A stretch of 39,658 nt of DNA. Origin: an uncultured Phycisphaerales bacterium (GTDB lineage: Bacteria; Planctomycetota; Phycisphaerae; Sedimentisphaerales; Anaerobacaceae). The stretch is taken from the NCBI GenBank assembly GCA_937927975.1, contig CALEZT010000288.1:1-39658 (forward strand), in the 5' to 3' direction. Position numbers and translations under genes: made by a program. Shown here one piece after another: positions 14,812 through 23,656 of the stretch (positions within the stretch are counted from its first letter, which is position 1; each line of letters begins with the position of its first letter). A model generated the notes under the pieces. That model saw only the letters and a list, made by a program, of their open reading frames with translations, ran no database searches and was not told where the DNA came from.

Positions 14812-17703
14812 ATGAAAAGGCTCACGTTGCTGCTTCTGATCGTCACTCTCGTATCGCAGGCTCAAGCGGACGCTCCCGAGCCCAAGAGCATCTGGGAATT
14901 CGATTCGCCCGACTATAGCGCCGCGACCGTCGGGGTCCCGCTGGAGCTGGTCGGCACGGTCAAACCGGTCGCGGGAATCGCGTCTGGCGACGGCGCCGTG
15001 CAGATCGGCGAGGGAAGCTACTACATCTGCACGCACGGCATCGCCCCCAACGGCGGCGGCACGAAAGTCAACGAATGGACGCTGCTGATCGACTTCAGCT
15101 TCCCGCCCAGCAGCCTGTCCGATCCCCCGAACGGCTACAACGACCTGTTCCAGACCAATCCGACCAATGTGGACGACTCCGACTGGACCATCAATTCCTC
15201 CGGCGCGGTCGGAATCGGCGCCGTCGGCTACTCCAGCACCAAAGGCTTCACCACCAAGGGCAACACGTGGTACCGCATGGTCCTGGTCGTCGACAACGGA
15301 ACGCGTCACGACATCTACTTCGACGGCGTCGAGATCTTCAAAGGCAACCAGCAGGGGGTGGACGGGCGGTTCAGCCTGGCCTCCACGATCCTGCTGTTCT
15401 GCGCGGGCAACAACCAGGACCGCGACGACGCGCCCATGAATGTTTCGACGGTGGCCTTCTGGGACAAGCCGCTGACCGCCGAGGAGATCGCGGCCATCGG
15501 TCGCGCGGGCGACAGCTTCTTCGTTCGCAAGAGCGCCTCGAACCCGGCGCCCTCCAACGGCTCGGACGACGTGCTCGTCACCGCGGATCTGGGCTGGACG
15601 CCCGGCGCGCAGGCCGCCGCGAACAACGTGTACTTCGGCGCTTCCCGCGAGGCGATCGCCGCCGGCGATCCCGCGGCTCTCGTCGCGGAGGGACTGCCCC
15701 TGGATGTCGCGACATTGGACGTCGGACTCCTGGACTATGGCCAAACCTATTACTGGCGCGTGGACGGGGTCGGCGGCGCTCCGGACAACACGGTTTCCGA
15801 GGGCCAGGTCTGGAGCTTCACGACCGAGCCCTACGGTTACCCCATCTCCGCCGTGACCGCCACCGCCTCCAGCGCGCAAGGCGGCATGGGCGCGCAGAAT
15901 ACGGTCAACGGTTCCGGCCTCAACAGTCTCGATCAGCACTCCACCGATGCGACGCACATGTGGACGACGACCGACGCCAAGCCGCACTGGATCCGGTTCG
16001 AGTTCGACGACGTCTACAGACTGCACGAGATGTGGGTCTGGAACTCCAACCAGGTGATCGAGAGCTTCGTCGGCTTCGGGGCCCGGGACGTCACGGTCGA
16101 GTACTCCGCCGACGGCCAGACCTGGATGACCCTGGACGGCGTTCCCGAGTTCACCCGCGGGACGGGACTGCCCACCTACACCGCCAACACCACCGTCTCC
16201 TTCGGCGGCGTCCAGGCCAGGTACGTCCGCCTCACGATCAACGCCAACTGGGGCGCCGCTCCCCAGGCGAGCCTGAGCGAGGTTCGGTTCTTCTACGTTC
16301 CCGTCAAGGCGTTCGCCCCTCAGCCGGCGGTGGACGCGATGGGCGTCGGCGTCGAGGCCCCGCTCGTCTGGCGATCGGGCCGCGACGCGGCTTCGCACAA
16401 GGTCTACCTGGGCACGGATCAAGATGCGGTCGCAGGCGGCGCGGTTGCCGCCCGGACTGTGACAGAGCCCGCCTTCGCTCCGGCCGATCTGAAGTTCGCG
16501 ACACGCTACTTCTGGAAGGTCGATGAGGTCGGCGCCGCCGAGACCTACCCTGGCGATCTCTGGAGCTTCACGACGCAGTCGTTCGCCTCCATCGACGACA
16601 TGGAGGGCTACACCGACAATGAGGGCAGTCGGATTTACGAATCCTGGATCGACGGCCTGACCACCGGCCAGAGCGGTTCGACCGTCGGCTACATGACCGC
16701 CCCCTTTGCCGAGCGGACGATCGTCCACGGCGGCTCGCAGGCCATGCCCCTGGCCTACGACAACACGAAGGCGCCGTACTACTCCGAGGCCGAGTTGGCG
16801 TTCGATACGCCTCAAGATTGGACCTCGCACGGGGCAACCGCCGTGTCGCTGTACTTCCAGGGCGTCACGCCGGGGTTCAAGGAGGTGGGCTCGCACATCC
16901 TGATGAACGGCCTCGGCGCCGACATCTGGGGCAATGCCGACCAGTTCCGCTTCGCTCATAAGACCCTCACCGGCAACGGCACGATCGTCGCCCGCGTCAA
17001 CAGCGTCCACAACAGCAACGTCTGGGCCAAGGCGGGCGTCATGATCCGCCAGAGCACCAACGCCGGCTCGGTCCACAGCTTCATGTGCATCACGCCCGGC
17101 GGCGCCAGCGCCGGCAACGGCGCCAGCTTCCAGCGAAGACCCGTCGCGGACGCCGCCTCGGTCAACGACAACAGCGCCGCTCTGGTCGCGGCCCCGTATT
17201 GGGTGAAGCTCGAACGCACCGGCGACAGCTTCTCCGGCTCCATCTCGCCCGACGGCGTCGCCTGGACCCCGATCGGAGCGCCGGTCTCGATCCCGATGAC
17301 CGGGCCGGTCCTGGTCGGCCTGGCGTTGTGCAGCCACAACGCAGCCGTCCTGACCGGGGCCGACTTCTCCGACGTCGCCCTCACCGGCAACGTCTCCGGC
17401 TCCTGGCAGATCGCGGAGATCGGCCTTGCCCAGCGCGAGGGCAACTCGCCCGAAGCCCTGTACCTGACGGTCAAGGACAACGCGGGCAAGAGCCAGACGG
17501 TCGTGACTTCCGACGCAGCGGCCAGCGCCCGCATGGGCTGGCAGCAGTGGCTGATCCCGCTGACCGACCTGACCTCGGGCGGCGTCAAGGCCACCGCGAT
17601 CAAGTCGCTGACGATCGGCGTCGGCAACCGCACCGCCCCCGCAACCGGCGGGACCGGCACGATCTACCTCGACGACATCGGCTTCGGCGTCCCGCTGCCG
17701 TAA
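14812..17703 (+). CDS. Large secreted protein with LamG-like, F5/8C and enolase-regulator-like modules
   Basis: A 963-aa exported protein. A signal peptide (MKRLTLLLLIVTLVSQAQA) is followed by a concanavalin-like LamG domain (about 22-240), a fibronectin-like repeat (PAPSNGSDDVLVTADLGW...YYWRVDGVG), an F5/8 type C carbohydrate-binding domain (about 342-497, ending ARYVRLTIN), a second repeat (HKVYLGTDQDAV...YFWKVDEVG) and a C-terminal module from about 593 (IDDMEGYTDNEGSRIYESWIDG) containing a DUF1349-like lectin fold (WAKAGVMIRQ...PYWVKLERTG) and ending TGTIYLDDIGFG. There is no obvious catalytic domain and no sorting tail; it probably binds polysaccharide outside the cell. The start is ATG 14812 (GGAGAAAGG upstream). 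The C-terminal module is shared with the protein at 29844. Confidence 0.85.
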   Translation: MKRLTLLLLIVTLVSQAQADAPEPKSIWEFDSPDYSAATVGVPLELVGTVKPVAGIASGDGAVQIGEGSYYICTHGIAPNGGGTKVNEWTLLIDFSFPPSSLSDPPNGYNDLFQTNPTNVDDSDWTINSSGAVGIGAVGYSSTKGFTTKGNTWYRMVLVVDNGTRHDIYFDGVEIFKGNQQGVDGRFSLASTILLFCAGNNQDRDDAPMNVSTVAFWDKPLTAEEIAAIGRAGDSFFVRKSASNPAPSNGSDDVLVTADLGWTPGAQAAANNVYFGASREAIAAGDPAALVAEGLPLDVATLDVGLLDYGQTYYWRVDGVGGAPDNTVSEGQVWSFTTEPYGYPISAVTATASSAQGGMGAQNTVNGSGLNSLDQHSTDATHMWTTTDAKPHWIRFEFDDVYRLHEMWVWNSNQVIESFVGFGARDVTVEYSADGQTWMTLDGVPEFTRGTGLPTYTANTTVSFGGVQARYVRLTINANWGAAPQASLSEVRFFYVPVKAFAPQPAVDAMGVGVEAPLVWRSGRDAASHKVYLGTDQDAVAGGAVAARTVTEPAFAPADLKFATRYFWKVDEVGAAETYPGDLWSFTTQSFASIDDMEGYTDNEGSRIYESWIDGLTTGQSGSTVGYMTAPFAERTIVHGGSQAMPLAYDNTKAPYYSEAELAFDTPQDWTSHGATAVSLYFQGVTPGFKEVGSHILMNGLGADIWGNADQFRFAHKTLTGNGTIVARVNSVHNSNVWAKAGVMIRQSTNAGSVHSFMCITPGGASAGNGASFQRRPVADAASVNDNSAALVAAPYWVKLERTGDSFSGSISPDGVAWTPIGAPVSIPMTGPVLVGLALCSHNAAVLTGADFSDVALTGNVSGSWQIAEIGLAQREGNSPEALYLTVKDNAGKSQTVVTSDAAASARMGWQQWLIPLTDLTSGGVKATAIKSLTIGVGNRTAPATGGTGTIYLDDIGFGVPLP

Positions 17704-17723
17704 TCGAAGCGTCTCCATCGTCC

Positions 17724-18599
17724 TCAACGGGGACAGTCGCCCATTCGCATCTCAGCAACCGGGCGACTGTCCCCATTCCATTCCTGCGACCCAGCGCACC
17801 CCGGCCGGCCTTGCGGAATTGGGTTCGTTTCGCACAAAGGCTCCGCGAGTTTCAAGTTTGAAGTTTGAAGTTTCAAGTCAGAGCCGTCGCCGGAGACCGG
17901 TCCCTCCTCACTTGAAACTTGACACTTCAAACTTGAAACTCCTTCGCCAAACGAAGCCAATTTCGCCGGGATCGCGGGCTCTTGATCGACTGCGAGGTTG
18001 CCCTTCGAATGCGGAGTGGGGACCTTATTGACCTGATTGACCTTGTTGACCGCGGGATCGGTCTGCGAATGGGAGACTTCTGCCGCCTTGCGGGTCTCCC
18101 GCTCCTTTCGCAGTTCGCGCATCGTGCGGTAGAGGCTGTTCTCGATCCGCCGCTCGTGGACCAGCAGTCTATCCAGCACCTGGGCGCGGGCGAAGTCCGT
18201 CATCACCACTTGGCCCAGGATCACCGCTTCCTCGTCCGGCTTCGGTTCGATCGGCAGCCCATGCCTGGGCCAGAGCACGATATCGCCGGCATTCTCGCGG
18301 TAGACGGTCGCGAAAACCGCGCTGTGCAGCCGCTCGGCCCGCCGAAGTCGCCAGGCCAGACTCACCGCCCGCTCGGCCAGCATCGTTTCGATCCCGCCCA
18401 CCGGCGCCAGATCCGCGAGCATCCCCTCGCGGTAGAGATCGAACTGGGCGGGGTCTTCTCCATGAATGACCACCTGCTCGGCCAAAAGCCCATGTTTGAC
18501 GGCATTTTGCGAAGCCACCGCCTTTCCTTCCGCCGTACGAGGCCCCGTGGACTTCTGCGCATTGGACCGATTCGCCTGGATCTGTGCCATACTCGCCAT
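17724..18599 (-). CDS. Hypothetical protein whose C-terminus is built from intergenic repeats
   Basis: A 291-aa frame. Residues 1-180 look like a real conserved family of unknown function: NAQKSTGPRTAEGKAVASQNAVKHGLLAE, then a helical region (AERAVSLAWRLRRAERL; QVLDRLLVHERRIENSLYRTM). I recognise this N-terminus as recurring in planctomycete and acidobacterial genomes without a known role. After residue 180 the frame runs through repeat DNA: the 32-bp palindrome at 17847-17941 encodes SSLKCQVSS and LKLQTSNLKL, and LCETNPI follows. The final residues and stop come from the REP-like palindrome at 17729-17774. GGAGGG lies 6 nt before ATG 18599 and a very good promoter precedes it. The true original stop is uncertain. 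Confidence 0.7.
   Translation of the reverse strand: MASMAQIQANRSNAQKSTGPRTAEGKAVASQNAVKHGLLAEQVVIHGEDPAQFDLYREGMLADLAPVGGIETMLAERAVSLAWRLRRAERLHSAVFATVYRENAGDIVLWPRHGLPIEPKPDEEAVILGQVVMTDFARAQVLDRLLVHERRIENSLYRTMRELRKERETRKAAEVSHSQTDPAVNKVNQVNKVPTPHSKGNLAVDQEPAIPAKLASFGEGVSSLKCQVSSEEGPVSGDGSDLKLQTSNLKLAEPLCETNPIPQGRPGCAGSQEWNGDSRPVAEMRMGDCPR
17729..17774. repeat. REP-like palindrome (GGGGACAGTCGCCC type)
   Basis: GGGGACAGTCGCCC (17729-17742) and GGGCGACTGTCCCC (17761-17774) are perfect 14-bp arms with an 18-nt loop. It starts 26 nt after the stop of the secreted protein gene, where it could also serve as a 3' hairpin for both convergent genes. Palindromes of this GGGGACAGT type commonly accompany Y1 REP-associated transposases, one of which lies at 21874. 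Confidence 0.8.
17847..17941. repeat. 32-bp imperfect palindrome of the AAGTTTGAAGTTTCAAGT family
   Basis: Arms 17847-17878 and 17910-17941 match as reverse complements at 30 of 32 positions, with a 31-nt loop. Each arm is itself built of short AAGTTTGAAG / TTTCAAG units. Flanking it are two related tags in the DNA: a TTGGGTTCGTTTCGCA segment (17819-17834) and ACGAAGCCAATTTCGCC (17951-17967), whose translations (CETNPI, TKPIS) I recognise as recurring in planctomycete frames. It lies in the 3' part of the hypothetical gene. Confidence 0.75.
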
Positions 18600-18652
18600 G
18601 ATGATCCCTCCGAACGAATGTTTTACGTTTCACGCTTCGCGATACACGCTTC

Positions 18653-18710
18653 ATCGCCCGACCAGGGCGATCAATATGTGTATTATACCATAGTCATGGC
18701 CAAGTTTCAA
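18653..18710 (-). promoter_or_regulatory. Promoter with extended -10 and a leader hairpin for the hypothetical gene
   Basis: On the minus strand TTGAAA (18710-18705) is 17 nt from TATAAT (18687-18682), and TGG precedes the -10 (extended -10). Just downstream the leader can form ATCGCCC/GGGCGAT (18671-18665 with 18659-18653, 5-nt loop). This is the best sigma-70 match in the window and supports real expression of the repeat-tailed hypothetical gene. Confidence 0.7.
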
Positions 18711-18863
18711 CAAAAATACAACAAACATGGAAGAAAATATGTGTTACAGAGAGGGTCGCGAAGGCCGTGCGTGAAATGGGTTGCGGGGGGCGAACATTTG
18801 ACTGCGATTCGCCCGCCAGGCGGGTCAGAATCCGGCCCAACAGAAACACCTGGTGATCGTGCG

Positions 18864-20120
18864 TCACAGCGAATGGGACGAGACAGGCGATCCGGCCTTG
18901 CGGCGGTACGGCTCGTAACGCACCAGACGGACGCCTCGGCCCTCGATGCGATAGGAGACGCCGCGCCAGGTGACATCTCTCAGGAAGCCGACCGTCGGCA
19001 GCACCGCGGCGTAGACGATCTGCGCGAGCGGGACCGCGATCAGGAACTTCAACAGGGTCCCGATTCCGAGCCACTGCGTTCGCTCGTCTCGACCCTGCAC
19101 CGCCTTTCGCACAGCAGCTTCCAGCAGGCCGAGCATCGCGAACATCGCCAATCCGTATGCGGCCAGGCCCCCGCCTGCTAGCGCCGCCGGGACCGCCTGT
19201 CCCCGCGCGACCGCGACGACCAACACGATCGCAGCCGCGAGCAGGGCCCCTATCGTTGCGATTCCGTGCACGAGGATGACAGGCCAGTCCTTTCCTTTCA
19301 GACGCGAATGCAGGAGCTGTCGCTGCATGAACCGCCAGAGGCCCTTCATCGTGCACGACTCGCGGTTGACGCTCATCATCGCGGGCACGAACGCGGTTTG
19401 CCCGCCTGCCTGCCGCACCGCTGCGTCCAGCGCGGTGTCGCTGGCGATGGCGTGACGCCAGCGTTCGCGCAGGTCCGTCTCGCGAAACAGTCGCGCTCGG
19501 ACGGCCATGCCGCCGCCCCAGGTGCACCGTCCCCAGTGCATCTGGACCGCGGCGCCTGCGTTCCACGCGTAGCGCACGAGACTTGCCAGGGTGGGCCTGG
19601 CGGGCATGTACCAGCGGTTCCCCGTAGCGGCCGCTACGTTGGGGTCTCGGAAGGGCCCGACCAATTCGCGAAGCCACGTGCGGTGGGGCACGACATCGGC
19701 ATCGATAATGGCGAAGACCTCACAAGATGCGTCGAGCCCCTCCACCGCCTGGAGCAGGCTGTTGGCCTTGAGCGTGCAGGTGCCGAAGCGTTCCGCCAGC
19801 GGCTCGACGCGCACGGGACTTCCGGGATGGCGCTTCACGACCCGGTCGATCACCTCCCAGGCAGGGTCTTCGACGTGATCGACGACGATCCGCACCGTGT
19901 AGCGCGGATATTCCTGTTGCAGCAGGCCCTCCACGCACTGGGCCAGGAAGGGATCGTCGCCGCGGACGGAGAGCAGAATCGCAGCCTGGGGGCAGTCTTC
20001 GTCCGCGAGCAGGGCTGGTCGATCCCGACGCAGGGCCCGGACGAACGCCACGGTCGGCGCCGCCTGGACTGCAACCCACACCAGCAGCGTCACGCAGATC
20101 ACAAAGGCAAAGACCGTCAT
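18864..20120 (-). CDS. Membrane glycosyltransferase, family 2
   Basis: A 418-aa GT-A glycosyltransferase. An N-terminal membrane helix (FAFVICVTLLVWVAV) precedes the catalytic domain: AAILLSVRGDD (nucleotide-binding strand), the acidic metal motif IIDADVVP (Asp140, Asp142), the acceptor region WGGGMAVRA and a QRQLLHSRL segment in place of QxxRW. Two or three C-terminal hydrophobic stretches follow. It resembles ceramide-glucosyltransferase/HpnI-like GT2 enzymes that work on lipid acceptors, but the substrate cannot be read from sequence. The start at 20120 has GGAGA about 4 nt upstream; an upstream start at 20174 would hide the membrane helix. It is divergent from the FAD oxidoreductase. Confidence 0.85.
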   Translation of the reverse strand: MTVFAFVICVTLLVWVAVQAAPTVAFVRALRRDRPALLADEDCPQAAILLSVRGDDPFLAQCVEGLLQQEYPRYTVRIVVDHVEDPAWEVIDRVVKRHPGSPVRVEPLAERFGTCTLKANSLLQAVEGLDASCEVFAIIDADVVPHRTWLRELVGPFRDPNVAAATGNRWYMPARPTLASLVRYAWNAGAAVQMHWGRCTWGGGMAVRARLFRETDLRERWRHAIASDTALDAAVRQAGGQTAFVPAMMSVNRESCTMKGLWRFMQRQLLHSRLKGKDWPVILVHGIATIGALLAAAIVLVVAVARGQAVPAALAGGGLAAYGLAMFAMLGLLEAAVRKAVQGRDERTQWLGIGTLLKFLIAVPLAQIVYAAVLPTVGFLRDVTWRGVSYRIEGRGVRLVRYEPYRRKAGSPVSSHSL

Positions 20121-20338
20121 GTCGTCTCCCGAAATCGACGTCGCAACTGCGCGGGGACTTGCCCCGTTGGACAACGAAAGACGGTAGTCTACCCACGACA
20201 GCCAGGTGGGGACAGAAAAAAAGGCTCACTCGGTTTTGGCGTATTTCCCGACCCGGACACGCCCTTGTCAGGACGTTCGGTCCCGAGTACCATGCCGTCC
20301 GCAGTCGAACGCGGCGTACCGTTCCAGGATGGCAAGTC

Positions 20339-21628
20339 ATGCAGGACGACAAGCGAATCGTGGTGATCGGCGCCGGTCCCGCGGGGATCGGCGCGGGGCT
20401 CACTCTGGGCGACCGGGCGATCGTGGTCGAGCGGGAGGCCGAGCCGGGCGGGTTGTGCCGCACCCTCATGCGAGAGGGCGCGGTCTGCGATTACGGCGGA
20501 CACTCGTTCCATACGCCGCACCCTGCGATCCGCGACCTCGTGTTTTCGGCCGTCGAGATGTTCGAACAGAAACGCGACGCGCGCTGCGCCACGCACGGCA
20601 CGATGATCCCGTATCCGTTCCAGGCGCACTTCGAGGCGATCGGACGACCCGAGGTCGTCGAGGAATGCCGGGCGGGACTGGCCCTGGCCCAGGGCGGACG
20701 AAAGGCTGCGGATTTCGAGGAGTACCTCCAACGCCGCTTCGGGCCGGGCATCGCGCGGCACTTCCTGCTCCCCTACAACCGCAAGCTCTGGGGGACGGAC
20801 CTGCGGCGTATGACCGCGGACTGGGCGGCCGAACGGGTGGCCGCTTCGCAGGGGACGACCGAGCGGTTCGACGAGACCACAGGCCGGCGCAAGCCCCTGC
20901 AGTCCGACACCACGGTCGCCTACCCCGCCCAGGGCGGTTTCGGCGCAATCATGTCGGCATTGTCGCGACCTCTGGCGGACCTGCGGCTGGGACGGACCGT
21001 CGTACGCGTGGACCCGAAGGACCGCGTGCTGAGCCTGGCCGACGGAACGACCCTGCGGTGGGATCGCCTGGTGTCCACGATTCCGCTCGACCGGCTGCTC
21101 GCGATGCTGCCGGACGCGCCATCGGAGCACAGGACGGCCGCAGCGCGTTTGCAGGCGTTGCCGCTGGCTCTGGCGATTGTCGTCGTGGGGCATCCCGTGG
21201 ACACGCCGATCCAGCGCGTCTATTGTGCGGACCCCGAGTATCCCGCCCACAAGACCGCCTTGAACCACAATTCCTCGCTCTCTCTGCGGGCGCTGCCCCA
21301 GCATGCGATCGTGGCGGAGGTCTCGGCCCTGCAGGAGAAAGGGGCGATTCTGGAAGACCTGGGTGGTGCGGTGGCGAGCCGGCTGGTCGAATGGGGTCTG
21401 GTCTCGTCGCCCGCCGCGATTCGAGCGACCGAGGTCGTTTCCGTGCCCTATGGCTATCCGGTCCCCACGCACGACCGCGACGCGATCGTCGCCCGCCTGA
21501 AGGATTGGCTGCTCGATCGCGGAATCCACACGGTCGGTCGGTTCGGCGAATGGGCCTACATCAACGCCGACGAGGCCCTCCACCGCGGCCTGACCCTGGG
21601 CCGCGCCCTGGCGTCGCCGACGTCGTAG
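20339..21628 (+). CDS. FAD-dependent amine-oxidase/UDP-galactopyranose-mutase-like protein
   Basis: A 429-aa flavoprotein. It opens with the Rossmann dinucleotide motif VVIGAGPAGIGAGL, then VVEREAEPGGLCRT and YGGHSFHTPHP, which align with the FAD-binding region of UDP-galactopyranose mutase and protoporphyrinogen-oxidase-like enzymes; FLLPYNRKLWGTDL and YPAQGGFGAI are further family marks. The C-terminus has the usual flavin-contact segment GRFGEWAYINADEALHRGLTLGR. The ATG at 20339 has AGGATGG about 8 nt upstream. With the divergent lipid-type glycosyltransferase it suggests cell-envelope sugar chemistry, but the exact reaction is not determined. Confidence 0.85.
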   Translation: MQDDKRIVVIGAGPAGIGAGLTLGDRAIVVEREAEPGGLCRTLMREGAVCDYGGHSFHTPHPAIRDLVFSAVEMFEQKRDARCATHGTMIPYPFQAHFEAIGRPEVVEECRAGLALAQGGRKAADFEEYLQRRFGPGIARHFLLPYNRKLWGTDLRRMTADWAAERVAASQGTTERFDETTGRRKPLQSDTTVAYPAQGGFGAIMSALSRPLADLRLGRTVVRVDPKDRVLSLADGTTLRWDRLVSTIPLDRLLAMLPDAPSEHRTAAARLQALPLALAIVVVGHPVDTPIQRVYCADPEYPAHKTALNHNSSLSLRALPQHAIVAEVSALQEKGAILEDLGGAVASRLVEWGLVSSPAAIRATEVVSVPYGYPVPTHDRDAIVARLKDWLLDRGIHTVGRFGEWAYINADEALHRGLTLGRALASPTS

Positions 21629-21873
21629 CGTGCAATACAGAAGGCCCGAGGACGAACGGCAAACGGACCAAGACGCGAATGGAATTGAATGAATGAGGAG
21701 CATGAAAACAGACTCCCGTCCCCAGTTATCCCCACGAGAACATGGGAGCCAAGGAATGAGAGGATGTAAGCGTATGATCTTGTGGCTGTGTTGTCTCTGC
21801 ACATTTCTCGGCAGCGGGGACGGTGCACATCTTTCTGTTGACGCGGCGTGGGCTCGGTTGGTAGAGTCATCGC

Positions 21874-22632
21874 ATGTCCAGAATGGCCAGAGCGATCGCA
21901 GTCGGATGTGCGCATCACGTCACCCAATGCGGCAACAACCGCGAGAAGGTGTTCTTTGCGGATCGGGACCGGGAGGTGTATCTGCAGATCCTCACCGAGC
22001 AGGCGGGCAAGCATGGGCTGGAGATCCTGGGCTATTGCCTGATGGCCAATCAGGTGCATATCATCGCGATTCCCCATGCGGAGGACTCTCTGGCCAAGGG
22101 GATCGGGCGGACGCACTTTCATTACAGCCGGTACGTCAATCGGTTCCGCAAGCGGTCGGGGCATCTGTGGCAGGGGCGGTTCCATTCCTGTGCTCTCGAC
22201 AGGCGGAGCCTGTGGATGGCGATGAAGTACATCGAGCTCAATCCGGTGCGGGCGAAGCTGTGCCGGCGGGCGTGGCGGTACGAGTGGTCCAGCGCCGCGG
22301 CCCATACGGATGAGAAGGCCCAATCGGAGTTGCTGAACCTGTCCTGGTGGTACAGGCAATTCTCCGCGGAGGCCTGGCGGAAGGAGTTGGAGCAGGGCTT
22401 GACCGAAGAGGAAGAGGCCCGGATTCGGGTGCGGACGCAGACGGGCCGGCCCTTGGGCAGCGATAGTTTCGTCAGGAAGCTGGAGACCCTGCTGGGCAGG
22501 CGGGTCCGCCCCTTGCCGGTGGGTCGGCCGCGGAAGACCCCGACGAAGGACGGCCCGGCTGCGAAAGCCAGGGCGCCAAAGGGTCAGCGCCGCAAGGGCG
22601 CCGCGAGACCTCGTCGCGGGACTCGGTCGTGA
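21874..22632 (+). CDS. REP-associated tyrosine transposase (Y1/IS200-like), altered HUH motif
   Basis: A 252-aa single-strand transposase of the RAYT family, which mobilises palindromic REP sequences rather than a classical IS. Family marks are HHVTQCGNNREKVFF, YCLMANQVHII, the tyrosine helix HYSRYVNRFRKRSGHLWQGRFHS, and KYIELNPVRAKLCRRAWRYEWSSAAAH, followed by a basic tail (GRPRKTPTKDG). The metal-binding HUH motif, usually NHVH, reads NQVH: Gln60 stands for the first His, His62 is kept. Activity is therefore doubtful. Short CCGTCCCC / GGGGACGG sequences (about 21716 and 21816) lie upstream and resemble the REP-type element at 17729. Confidence 0.88.
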   Translation: MSRMARAIAVGCAHHVTQCGNNREKVFFADRDREVYLQILTEQAGKHGLEILGYCLMANQVHIIAIPHAEDSLAKGIGRTHFHYSRYVNRFRKRSGHLWQGRFHSCALDRRSLWMAMKYIELNPVRAKLCRRAWRYEWSSAAAHTDEKAQSELLNLSWWYRQFSAEAWRKELEQGLTEEEEARIRVRTQTGRPLGSDSFVRKLETLLGRRVRPLPVGRPRKTPTKDGPAAKARAPKGQRRKGAARPRRGTRS

Positions 22633-22689
22633 CAGCGTTTCGACATCGTCACGCACGCAGAATTGCCGGACGGATTCCCTAATTTACCC

Positions 22690-22718
22690 TTGACGGACTT
22701 GCGCAAATCCGTTCTATT
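22690..22718 (+). promoter_or_regulatory. Promoter with an operator-like 20-bp palindrome in its spacer
   Basis: TTGACG (22690-22695) and TCTATT (22713-22718) are 17 nt apart. The stretch 22693-22712 (ACGGACTTGC/GCAAATCCGT) is a palindrome with a single mismatched pair that fills the spacer. A repressor bound there would occlude polymerase. The leader to the OmpA-like gene would be about 110 nt. Confidence 0.55.
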
Positions 22719-22834
22719 AACATCCCGCGGCCGGACCGGCCGTCGAGGCAACTGGTTGCATGAGGTTCTGAGCTATCCGCTCGTTTCTTATGGGACTCAA
22801 AAAAGGGATTTCGATTCTTGGAAAGGATTCAGCA

Positions 22835-23620
22835 ATGCGGAGCGTGACACGTTCGACCGTCCTGATCGTCCTGGGTTTGTCCATCGGGATGGCTTTTCTT
22901 AGCGGCTGCGATTCGCAGCAGATGAAGGACCTGAGAACGCGCAACCAGACGCAGCAGGCCCGCATCGCAGAGCTCGAGAGCCAGTTGCAGACGGCCCGGT
23001 TGCAGTTGGACCAACTCCGCAAGCAGCTTGACGCCGCCAACGCCACCGGCGGGGTCGAGGTCAGTGCGCTGCGACAGCAAATCGCCGCACTCCAAGAGGA
23101 CATCGCCAAGAAAGAAGAGCTGATCAAGGCCATGCAGGCCAACCTGATGGGCGTCTCGCCGCTGCCGGTCGAGCTGAACACCGCGCTGGAAGACTTCGCC
23201 AAGGGCAGCGACATGGTCGAGTACGACGCCAGCCGGGGCCTGGTGAAGTTCAAGAGCGATCTGTTGTTCGAGAAGGGCAGCGACGCGGTGACCAGTCAGG
23301 CGGCCGGGGCGGTCAAGACCCTCTGCGGCATCCTCAACACCGACACCGCCAAGCAGTTCCACATCATCGTGGCCGGCCACACCGACGATATGCCCATCCA
23401 GAGGCCCCAGACCAAGGTCGATCACCCGACGAACTGGCATCTGTCGGTGCACCGCGCGATCTCGGTGGAGCAATTGATGGAGCAGAGCGGGGTCGCGCCG
23501 ACGCGACTGAGCGTCCGCGGGTTCGGCGAGTACCGCCCGCTGGAGCCCAACGCCGCCGGGAAGAAGGGCAATCCGAAGAACCGCCGGGTCGAGATCTACA
23601 TCGTGCCTGCAGGCGCATAA
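22835..23620 (+). CDS. OmpA-family peptidoglycan-associated lipoprotein with coiled coil
   Basis: A 261-aa lipoprotein. The signal peptide ends in the lipobox FLSGC (Cys25). A coiled coil (about 30-115, with QTQQARIAELESQLQTARLQLDQL) leads into an OmpA C-like domain (about 140-258) with IIVAGHTDDMPI, LSVHRAISVEQLMEQSGV and the closing motif NPKNRRVEIYI, which binds diaminopimelate in peptidoglycan. It would tether an outer membrane or envelope layer to the cell wall, as Pal or MotB-like proteins do. AAAGGA lies 8 nt before ATG 22835. It is a single-gene unit with its own promoter and terminator. Confidence 0.92.
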   Translation: MRSVTRSTVLIVLGLSIGMAFLSGCDSQQMKDLRTRNQTQQARIAELESQLQTARLQLDQLRKQLDAANATGGVEVSALRQQIAALQEDIAKKEELIKAMQANLMGVSPLPVELNTALEDFAKGSDMVEYDASRGLVKFKSDLLFEKGSDAVTSQAAGAVKTLCGILNTDTAKQFHIIVAGHTDDMPIQRPQTKVDHPTNWHLSVHRAISVEQLMEQSGVAPTRLSVRGFGEYRPLEPNAAGKKGNPKNRRVEIYIVPAGA

Positions 23621-23656
23621 CGCCGCACGCATTCCGACATAAGACGTGATTCTCCG

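Noticed and set aside
11882..17727. Antisense frames of about 970 and 980 aa over the PhoBR pair and the F5/8C protein
   Set aside because: They are low-complexity shadows opposite genes with clear domains, ribosome sites and signal peptides.
21693..22313. A 206-aa frame overlapping the transposase start
   Set aside because: Most of it is the out-of-frame shadow of the Y1 transposase; only the first 60 residues are intergenic and unrecognised.
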